From positions 62,001 through 126,000 of the forward strand of contig JABYQR010000042.1 of assembly GCA_022592445.1 (NCBI GenBank): a stretch of DNA of 64,000 nucleotides, written 5' to 3'. The DNA comes from Cytidiella melzeri. Lineage: Eukaryota > Basidiomycota > Agaricomycetes > Polyporales > Irpicaceae. Shown in pieces: positions 55,880 to 64,000 of the stretch. The notes beneath the pieces were generated by a model. That model was not told the origin of the DNA. It ran no database searches and saw only the letters and a list, made by a program, of their open reading frames with translations. Made by a program: the position numbers and the translations under genes. Position 1 is the stretch's first letter. Each line of letters begins with the position of its first letter.

Positions 55880-56662
55880 AAATCAGAGGAAGAACAATAG
55901 GTTACTTTGGGCAAGCCCATTGGGAGAAGAGAGTGTCAAGGTGTTAGAACAAGAGATGATAGAAAGGTAGACCATTAAGAAAGGGGTTGAACCCAAAACA
56001 GGGGATAGACAGGGTTAGAATGGTAACAGAGGTTTGGAAAGACTGAGGGTGGAACCAAGGCAAAAGGCAACAAACAGTAACCAATCAGAGTTTGGTCTGA
56101 GGTTTGAAATGGAAAATAAGTGAGGAAAGTGATGAGATGATGTAAATAGTCTGTGTTGGTAAGGACCAAGAAAGATGAGTTGGATTGGCAAGGCTGAAAA
56201 GGTAAAGAAAAGAAAACAACTAGTTAACTGGGATGATCAAAGAAGAAAAAGAAAAAGATTAGTGTGTGATGAGTGTTTTGTAACAAATAATTGGCTGGAC
56301 GTAATAGCCTTTGCGTACCAATTATCTCCCATTGATGTCTTTAAGGAACTATGTTCCAGATGGAAAGAAAAACACCAAACAGAGACAAATCATGCTGTTT
56401 GTCCAGGTCAAGAAAAAATTGAATGCTAGCTTACTGTAGCAAAGCACAAACTCTAATTTTCTGAGACAATGTTTTTTTTTTAAAAAAAAAGACCTATGTA
56501 AGAAAAGTATGTATTTTTTTCAATGACCTGTTTTTTTATATTTTATAGGATATATGTGAGCTTGTTTACACAGTACATACCTGTTCCACTACTCCATTCT
56601 TTTTTCTTCATTTCTTATCTACCCATTTTATTTTTTATCACGATTGTGATCAAACATCTGCA
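55880..56662. other. AT-rich stretch with a short Lys-rich ORF
   Basis: A plus-strand ORF at 56175-56429 (Lys/Arg-rich start, WDDQRRKRKRLVCDECF) could be the remains of a retroelement gag or of nothing. No domain is certain. A nearly perfect A/T palindromic run lies near 56470-56490. Confidence 0.3.
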
Positions 56663-56664
56663 TA

Positions 56665-56755
56665 TGAATCTGCAGTCGCGATTTTTCACGTGTATTTGTT
56701 CAAGCCAAAATGAAGGCCCGATATGGAAAGTTCTGTGTCACAGCGAGTCACAGAC
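56665..56755 (+). repeat. left terminal inverted repeat
   Basis: Pairs with 60410-60501 with several mismatches and small gaps. The best conserved block is GGCCCGATATGGA. Confidence 0.75.
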
Positions 56756-57238
56756 AAAGATTAAGCACCTGCGTGACATCGCTCATCGTCTCCGGGCTTA
56801 TCCTTATCATCGTCGTTCGCACCGCCCTCAACGTTGGCGACAATGCACTCATGCTGTCTATGCTCAACACTGAGTACTGAAGGCTTACCTCAAGATGCTG
56901 AAAACTGCGCCCTCCAGCACCACGGACCCCAATAGTAGAGTGCCACTCTGCCAACCGTGCCTGAAGCCCGTCCGCTAGGAGCAAATAACAACTGCGTTAG
57001 CCGACTACCTTTGTGCTCGCCTGTTCGGTGAGTGCCCTTCACGTCGAATAGCACCTCTGCAGACACGGTCTCATGTGATTGTTGCGCTTGCTGTCATCGG
57101 GGCCCACAGTCCTTTGTGCCAGCTCGAATTCACTTGATTGACGGCAATGCAAGAGTGGCCACACAGGGAGGATAAAAGGCAGAGTGTGAGTGTCTCGTTC
57201 CTCACAATTCTGTTCTCTATACTCGGGTTTTGCTAACC

Positions 57239-59238
57239 ATGCCAAACCTTCCCCTCGCTCCTTTGAACTCTCATCGCTCCTCTCCACGTAACCAACCAGC
57301 CCCGTACTACATTCCCCGAGGATCACAGTCGAAGGAGAACATTGCTCCTCATCATGCTGCTCCGAACCGTCGTCCTGCTTCTGCTAGGTGGCTTGCTAGT
57401 GAAAATCCGGCCAACATCGGTATGTAGAGGTTTGATTCGTGTTATGATTGTCACTTACGGCCTCAGCAGATGGAAGCGCAAACCAGTTTTATGCTTCCCG
57501 CGAAGAGATCAACGAGACTCGTCATCAGTATGGTGTCCCCCCGGTTGCTTTGCCTGAGTCCCTAGCTGGACCTCAGCCTTTGGAAGATGTGCTAGTACCC
57601 CCTGCGCGCCCAGCACCATTTCATATCGACCCAGTTCTTCTGAACAATCCGTACTATGGTTTGCCAGCTTCGCCTCGAATGGTGCCTCCGACAACTGGAC
57701 AGTCTCTGCCAACTTCGCCCGGGCCTGCTGCTGGCTCGACTACTGGTGATGGATCTAGCAAGAATGCCGAGGTTCAGGACCATCCTCGCGACACTGAAGG
57801 ACAAAACTCGCAACCTTATGCAGGTGTGTATTGCTTCTGTGGGACCTGTCTAGTACTCACCTTTTTCTCAGGCAATGTCGGCGTTTATCTCGTATCCATT
57901 GGATTTGTCTACAAGAAAGTTGTCGAGAAGAGTGGCCGCAGCAAGGCGGCCGAGGTTAAGGACGTTGTCAACAAGAAGGAGCACATGCAACTCAGCACCA
58001 CCACGACACGATGTGACTTCATCACCAATTGCTTGAAGGTACATAGCTTGCAAGATGCATATGCCCCTGGACCGGTTTCAGGCCCGCGCTTCAAGATTTG
58101 GTGGACTCGATCTCCGTATGGGTTTTTATAGGAATTTTGCGCATCACTCACTGATTCTGACACAGCGGTGGCAAGAGTGGGGCAACACAAGTCGACACCG
58201 ACCATAACTGGGAAGTCGAGCGCATGTCAATCCTTGCGAACCAGGGTAAGACAGAGATCCTCGTAGAATATGATCTATCGAGCATGGATGGTTATCGGCC
58301 AGATGGTCCTTCGGTATGTGTCATTTCCATGACTGTAGCCTTCGTATGTTGACTGGTTTACTAGTCGTTCAACGCAGCTTCTAATAGTCATTCAGAGCTA
58401 CTGCATGGCGCTCAGGTGAGCCTCGCAAACCTCGAAGTGTCACACCATACTGAATCTGTCACAGGTCCCCCAGACCTCGATGTTCACTCCTGAAGAACAA
58501 TTGCACGGAGCGATTGTTCTTCAGATCAAGCAGAGGTGGACGTGCAACACTCACATGGGCGAGAGTGGCGGTCCTGGTCTATGCTATGTTATGCCTGTCA
58601 CGGGCGAACACTTCGGCTTGAATAACATGAAGCTCAAGCAGTGGGCTGCTGCTATAGTAAGTACACCGGTTAATATACACTCTGTATGTACGCTAATTAT
58701 GCTATAGGCAAGTCGTCAGTACACTGTGAATGGGCCACCCACGCAGGTTCTTGATGGTGGCTCTCGAGATGCTCCGTCAGGAAAGGCTCGTGGGCGCATC
58801 GGGCCACACCCTGCCACTGCGTTGAATGCCGGTACCAGTGCTCCAAATGACTTACTGTCATTGATGGCCTCGACGCTTATCCCTGTTGCTGCGATGGCTA
58901 TCGAGCGCATGACTGCATCTGCACATGGAGGACTCGGGCAGCCAGCTGCTTCAGGTAGGGTAGTAGATATAGCTCCTCATCCTCCAGTTGCTGCAGTAGA
59001 GACTGGTGAAGAGCTCTGTACATGCTTGAAGGATTTTGCGAGGAGTAAGGGAGTAGACTTTACTTTGTTCCATGATGCTCTCTTAGCTGAGGACTTCACT
59101 CCGGACATCCTGTCGAAGGTTCCTACTGCTCGTCTTGCTACTATTCTGGGAAACACTGTAGAGGGCAAGATTCTCAAACTGCAGGCCTTTGCTGATAAGT
59201 GGAGTGCATCGCTGGAGCAGTTGCGCATCAATAATTAG
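57239..59238 (+). CDS. second protein of the DNA transposon, SAM-like C-terminus
   Basis: Seven exons joined by GT-AG introns (for example 57420-57466 and the in-frame 57823-57872) give about 560 residues. The N-terminal third is Pro/Ser-rich and disordered (MPNLPLAPLNSHRSSPRNQP). The middle reads FKIWWTRSP then GGKSGATQVDTDHNWEVERM and EEQLHGAIVLQIKQRW, possibly a folded domain. A Gly/Pro/Ala linker follows. The last 70 residues form a helical module resembling SAM domains: CLKDFARSKGVDFTLFHDAL, FTPDILSKVPTARLATI, GNTVEGKILKLQAFADKW. The frame is intact. It lies between the inverted repeats, tail to tail with the transposase and 31 bp from it, so it most likely travels as element cargo or an accessory factor. 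Function is unknown; the SAM assignment is by appearance only. Confidence 0.72.
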
Positions 59239-59269
59239 TTGTTCTCTACAATCCTGCTTGTTTGTACAT

Positions 59270-60366
59270 CTATGCATAACCACTATTAATTGCCCAATCT
59301 ACTGCATTCTCTGCCGTGACTGACTGAGCTGCCTGATGTATGAGCCAAGGCCGACAAACTTCATTAACTACATCATTTTCATGTCGACGGAGCCATGCTT
59401 TCAACGAATGAAAAGCCTGCTCAATGGGGTTAAAGTCTGGTGAGTATGGAGGGAGATAAATAAGTTTTGCACCTGTCAATGGTGATCACTTATTAGTATT
59501 TGAAGTGGACAATTGCGACGAATGACTCCTTACCACATTCCTCCTGAATGATCTGACGTATTTTCTTGCCGTGGTGGATTGCACAATTGTCAAGGACAAC
59601 AATACTGCGCCGACCTGGACATGGATTCAAACAAGGTGCCTATGTATAGCATAAGATACATGTCCTGCAAGGCAGATACATATCAACTCACAACATCCTC
59701 TCGTATGAACTTTATGAATTGCTCTTTCGTCACGGAACCCTCAAAAATATCAAGAGCAATAAAACCTTCTGTAGTCAGGGCTGGAAGAATGGAATAGCGC
59801 TTTCCACGGGCAAAGTATTCCCGCTTGACACAGGCTCGACCAAGTCCACTCCAGCCTGCATCTCGATGATAAGTCTGATTGTCTACGCTGGACTCGTCTA
59901 GCCAAACAAAATCTTCTTTTCGATAATCTCCATATGCAGCCTGCCAAGTTGCTCGAAGCTCCTCGTTTCTCTCTAGAGCAGCACGAGAAACTGACTTGCA
60001 TGATAAAGCGATACAATGCAGTGCTCTTGATATTGTGGCCACCGAGACGTCAAGATGTCGATGAGTTACGAGATGCTCTTGAAGCTCGTCCAGGTATAGC
60101 GTTGGGTTGGCTTGCAGTAGAGACACCAAATAGTCGAAGTCAGAAGGCTCTATCTTTCTATTCCGTCCCCGTGGGTTTGCAAAAGGGTTGCAAAATTTGC
60201 CATAATTGTGATGTAGACGGAGAACGTTGTAGACTGTACGTTCAGAGCAAGGGACAAGTGTTGCTATCTGAGCCACAGAGAGGTGATGTTCTTCATGCCA
60301 GAGGACAATGCGCTCTCGAGAATCAAGTGGGAGGTGGGGAGCCATCGCAGGTATAGGTGTGGCCAC
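59270..60366 (-). CDS. IS630/Tc1-type DDE transposase with helix-turn-helix
   Basis: The start MATPIPAMAPHLPLDSRERI leads to an HTH (HHLSVAQIATLVPCSERTVY) and a second winged region (LQANPTLYLDELQEHLV). The DDE_3 catalytic core follows: DFVWLDESSVDNQ (first Asp), then after an intron IVVLDNCAIHHGKKI (second Asp), then after another intron YLPPYSPDFNPIEQAFHSLK (Glu). Two introns near 59475-59540 and 59630-59690 split it. The end is VDWAINSGYA, with a stop at 59270-59272. About 340 residues, the normal size. All three acidic residues are present, so it could be active on the inverted repeats around it. Confidence 0.88.
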
Positions 60367-60409
60367 ACTGATCGTGGATGTGTGACAGTTCAGCTAGTAG
60401 CGCTCAGTG

Positions 60410-60501
60410 CGCATCTGTGACTCTGTGTGACAGTTTAGCTCCATATCGGGCCTGTTTTGGCTCGAACAAACACGCGCAAAAAATCGCGGATTGCAGTTTC
60501 A
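60410..60501 (-). repeat. right terminal inverted repeat
   Basis: Inverted partner of 56665-56755; contains TCCATATCGGGCC, the complement of the best conserved block of the left repeat. Confidence 0.75.
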
Positions 60502-60681
60502 TATGCAAAGCACCACCTATCTGTCCCGCAATCACAGCCATATGAGAGGGCATCAAACGCCCCAGCGCCGGTCCTTATCTGAGTCAGATCGTTGGATTTC
60601 GCTCACCCGTCTATAAACCCTTGTAGAATTACGCTAGATTTTGTAGATCCCACGCTATATTTTATTTGCTCCCTTCGCCAC

Positions 60682-61080
60682 CGTGCCTGGGCTGAGTCCC
60701 CGCCCTCCGCCCTCCTGATAAGGAAAGTCCGAGCCCCCGAGGACTTTCCCCGCCCTCTCAGCGCGCCTGGGCTGAGTCCCCGCGCTCCGCCCTCCTGATA
60801 AGGCAAGTCCGAGCGCCCGAAGACTTTCCCCGCCCTTTCAGCGTGCCTGGGCTGGGTCCCCGCGCTCCGCCCTCCTGATAAGGCAAGTCCGAGCGCCCGA
60901 AGACTTTCCCCGCCCTCTCACCGCGCCTGGGCTGAGTCCCCGCCCTCCGCCCTCCTGATAAGGCAAGTCTGAGCGCCCGAAGACTTTCCTCGCCCTCTCA
61001 TCGCGCCTGGGCTGAGTCCCCGCCCTCCGCCCTCCTGAAATGGAATGTTTGCTGCCGCCAAGGACTTTTCTCGGCCTCCC
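60682..61080. repeat. 80-bp GC-rich minisatellite, about five copies
   Basis: The phrase CCTGGGCTGAGTCCCCGC recurs at 60686, 60766, 60846, 60926 and 61006 with an exact 80-bp period, each followed by CTCCGCCCTCCTGATAAGG. A sixth partial copy is degenerate. The period is not a multiple of three, so it is not a protein repeat. It lies just upstream of the KDZ gene and may be a subterminal part of that element. Confidence 0.9.
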
Positions 61081-61384
61081 GCCTGCCACCACTCACTAGT
61101 ATTGCCTGCTCGCTCCCTTCCTCTGTTTTTTTTGGCTGACTTTGAAGCGATTTGGCCTCCATGCGGATCCGTACTGTGCTGCACGTGGTAGGATCCCACT
61201 TCCTTATTTGGTATGCGCGCGTAAGTCCTCATTCGCCTTTCCTTTCCTTTGCCTGCCGCCCCCCACTTTTGTGTTATCAGATATCCATTGCTGGGTCGTG
61301 TTGTTTGCCACCAAAGTGAGTGTTCCTGTATGGTCGCAATGGTTGATTTATCCTACTGATAGGCATGTACACTACAGCAGTATC

Positions 61385-64000
61385 ATGGGGAAGCGTAAGG
61401 GCGCGCTTTCCTCGAAGGTCAACGTACGTGTTTCCCAATACGGACGCTCCGTCAAGCAGTCAAAACGAATCCTCAATAAAACGGGAGCAGATGCAGCGCG
61501 TAACAACGCGCAAATACAGTCAAGATTAGCCGGTGAGCTCTACTAGTACGGGAGCTTGAGATAGGAATTCACACGCGATTGCAGGGTTGAGCACAGAACA
61601 GCGGGAGTATCTTCACGGCAATGACTTTGCCAGCCAAGACATGGACGTGGACGCGCCGGACAAGTTCCAGGACTTGATGAACATCCCCGCAGGAGACGAG
61701 GCAACAGTAGAGTCTGGTGCAGGCGGGGAGTTGGAGATATGCCAGGAGTTGCTAGATCAGTTGCGTGTAAACCCGTGAGTTCGCGCAGTTATTTTCTGAA
61801 CGTCTCCAAAAATCTTACCGTTGATTTGCCTTTGTAGGAAACGTTTTGACCCGCGTACACGGAGAGATCGTGTTCATCTTAACAACATTGCGTGGAACGA
61901 GCAAATGGAGACCCTTGTGCAAGCGTACCTGCAATGGCAATCTGACTCCCGCAACGGTATTCTTAACACAATGTCACTTGATGGAGGCAGGGTGCTCGAT
62001 ATCGCTGCGATGGACTTCTTCCGTACGTTGCAACATCCGTCACTTGGACATGTGGCAATACTCACCCTTGATTCATGCAGACACGTCCACGCTGTTGGTA
62101 GAGGTCACCGACGATGCCCAATATCCCAACATTGCCATCGCAAAACGCGGCTATCTTGGAACCGCACCACGAACACCAAAAACTGCGATAGCATTCAACG
62201 TCTTGGAAGCTTACCGCCAGCTTCATCGGGTATGCCCGAAACTCAGCGTCTATGCACAAGTTCAAGCACTGTGTCACCTCCACGGGGTAAGAGTCAGCGC
62301 ATGTACACTGAATGTTTGTTGACGTGTTCGCACAGAATCCGTTCAACCGCTCATTTGTCGAGCAGTTCTCAGCAACGTTTGACGTGTATCTCGAGATACT
62401 CCACCGGGTCGAAAGTCGTGTCAACGTGACATTGAGGCGGGACACACCAGAGTGGAGACTTCGGAACGCATGTCCCCCCTGCATGTACACGCTCACCAAT
62501 GAGCCGGACTTAGGCCTTTCCATGCTATGCTCTATGGATGGGAACAGCTCACTCAAACTTGTTGATTCAAGTGTTCGCTGCGGAGATGTTCGTCAAGACG
62601 AACGCACACATCGCATACAAGACTTGTTGTTGACTCCGGACATGGTTGACATCTTCAAGGATGAGGTTGCCTCCTCGAGCTCCGGCAAGGTGAGTACTAC
62701 GTTTGCCTCTACTGATTTGACAAAACTAGCTAATAATGTAGGCGCCAGCCGTGCAACACAATGGCGACAATGAACATCCAAGCCCCAACCTCCTGAGCTC
62801 AGCCGACTGTGTGGAGAAGTGGCGTGCAGCTGCGCCGGAAGAACGGAAGAGGGCGTTCGCGCTATTCCATACCACAGGTGTCTTTGCGTCGTTCTGCCGC
62901 CATGGACATGCTCTGGTGTATTGCGACATGATCAGAAGCGGTGAACTGTTCGTACATCTCTCTCTCATTACTGATAACTGCTGGCTGATAGTTGTAGACG
63001 AAAATACGCCCTAGCTGTAATTGACAGGTTGATGGCGGTTTTTGGAAGCCACATCGGGCTGGGGTATGATGTTGGATGCGACACTTCAAAGACAGTCATG
63101 TCCAGCTCCCTGCAGGCTCGCGCAGAAGATCAACATCTCCGTCTCATCGTACCAGCGTTTCATGGCCACCAGCATAACCGCCTCTGTCAACTGGACTGGC
63201 ACCCCATGTACATCAAAGGCGCTGGCAAGGAGGACTTCGAGGGTTGCGAGCGAGCGTTCAAGGACTCTAACATGCTTGCCTCCGGTACCCGCCTCTCCAC
63301 TGCATTTCACCGACACCAAGCCATCGAGCAACACTGGGCGTTTCGTACCTTGGATAAACACGCGGACTCCGGTGAGTTGTTAATCGTTTATGTCAGTCGC
63401 GTGTGAGCTGTGAGTACAACGTTTGCGCAGGGACATTTCTCTTGCATAATTACAAGCAGGCCCTCAGCATTATTCGCAAAGACGGGGCCGACTTAAGGAT
63501 CCTTTCGGCCAAGCTCGGAACAACGTCGGCTGATTACATCCAGTACCTCAAAGCGGAAAAGATGTATCTTGAGGGCCTCAAGAAGGGCCAGAGGAGGTTT
63601 CGCTTCGTTTGGAATATTTGGATACTCTTCAGGAGCTCGAAGAAGCGCAGTGAGTTGTTGACTGCCATCTCACACCCCACCGACTGAATATTGCTAGGTA
63701 CCGCGCAAGTACTGCAAGTGCTGAGCGCAAAAGGTTGGACGTTGACATGGCTACTAGGCATGTTCGTGGCGCTGCAATCACCGCGTCAAAAACCGCTATC
63801 GTAACGCATGGAGAAAGTTGGAGGAGGCTGAAGCGCATACGGTTGCACTCGAAGAACAACTGTCTATTGGAGACCGGTGGACGTCAACCCATCCAGAATA
63901 CGTGAAAGCAATGTCCGAAATGACAATGCGGAAATACCGTCTTGCATTGGATAAACTCGAACGCCTTGTGGTTCAGCGACTTCTCGAACTCACAAAACTC
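61385..64000 (+). CDS. KDZ (Kyakuja-Dileera-Zisupton) transposase, partial
   Basis: The start MGKRKGALSSKVNVRVSQYG is basic. Exons 61385-61532 and 61585-61774 and one from 61838 join with short GT-AG introns, and more follow. Recognisable blocks: KRFDPRTRRDRVHLNNIAW, CPPCMYTLTNEPDL, SMDGNSSLKLVD, LTPDMVDIFKDEV, FASFCRHGHALVYCDMIRSG, FGSHIGLGYDVGCDTSK, VPAFHGHQHNRLCQLDWHPM, GCERAFKDSN and HRHQAIEQHW. The C-terminal helical part YRLALDKLERLVVQRLLEL reaches the window end, so the 3' end is missing. Near 63592 the frame shifts by one base (KKGQ to EEVSLRLEYLD), and another change lies near 63785. KDZ enzymes are RNase H-fold transposases expanded in mushrooms, where they often travel with TET/JBP DNA-oxidising genes; none is visible here. 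Confidence 0.85.

Larger units (their letters stand above)
56665..60501. mobile_element. two-gene IS630/Tc1-superfamily DNA transposon
   Basis: Imperfect inverted repeats of about 100 bp bound it. The left end (56665 on) has CTGCAGTCGCGATTTTT, then TGTTCAAGCCAAAA, then GGCCCGATATGGA, then GTCACAGA. The right end, inverted, has CTGCAATCCGCGATTTTTT, TGTTCGAGCCAAAA, GGCCCGATATGGA and GTCACAGA. TA dinucleotides flank both (56663-56664 and 60502-60503), as expected. Inside are two convergent genes: a second protein (57239-59238, plus) and the transposase (59270-60366, minus). The exact outermost base is uncertain because the flanks are also locally symmetric (GCATATG). Confidence 0.8.

Noticed and set aside
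60682..61080. CRISPR-like array
   Set aside because: The 80-bp units are contiguous with no unique spacers, and the genome is eukaryotic.
60603..61232. Arg/Gly-rich minus-strand ORFs across the minisatellite
   Set aside because: The period is 80 bp, not a multiple of three, so each copy reads in a new frame; the ORFs are by-products of GC-rich sequence.

Overview
The window is nuclear DNA of a filamentous basidiomycete, most likely an Agaricomycete. Host genes are dense and cut by many introns of about 50-60 nt. Identifiable proteins are ERG26, an SHPRH/IRC20-type helicase, RPN9, ornithine aminotransferase, a DHHC palmitoyltransferase, POP5/RPP14 and DCN1. The mobile elements (Ty3 chromovirus, Ty1/Copia, Tc1/IS630 and KDZ) are typical of that group. 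The assignment is inferred from gene structure and family content, not from a marker gene.

Positions 1-28650 are the gene-rich part. In order: ERG26 (+); a secreted, highly repetitive Ser/Thr/Pro/Asp protein with a His tract (+); a very large SNF2/RING helicase-ubiquitin ligase (-) sharing a roughly 105-bp divergent promoter with RPN9 (+); an unresolved multi-exon gene; a small single-pass membrane protein; a small Zn2Cys6 protein (-); ornithine aminotransferase CAR2 (-); a DHHC palmitoyltransferase (-); an RNase P/MRP subunit (+); and DCN1 (-). The helicase/E3, RPN9 and DCN1 all belong to the ubiquitin/proteasome/neddylation world, but nothing shows that they are co-regulated.

Positions 28650-45206 are one old Copia element (5-bp target duplication GGTTG) that served as a landing pad. 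It holds a possible solo LTR (duplication CCTAG), which itself holds a decayed Tc1 element (TA duplication). It also holds an unidentified insertion of about 1.8 kb with a Cys-rich ORF. A 7.2-kb Ty3/Gypsy chromovirus with identical 509-bp LTRs sits inside its 3' LTR (duplication ATACA). The old Copia shows pervasive loss of CpG-containing codons.

Positions 45207-56660 are AT-rich repeat debris interrupted by a young, apparently intact Copia (47317-52512, identical 170-bp LTRs, duplication ATTCC). Both Copia elements carry a primer-binding site complementary to the anticodon arm of initiator tRNA-Met. Positions 56665-60501 are a DNA transposon with long inverted repeats. It encodes two convergent genes: an IS630/Tc1-type transposase and a roughly 560-residue second protein with a SAM-like C-terminus. 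An 80-bp GC-rich minisatellite then leads into a KDZ (Kyakuja-Dileera-Zisupton) transposase that runs off the window end.

The most unusual signals are the two-gene IS630/Tc1-type element, the Cys-rich unidentified insertion, the gag-pol frameshift heptamer in the chromovirus, and the two higher-order repeat periods (231 and 300 bp) in the secreted repeat protein.
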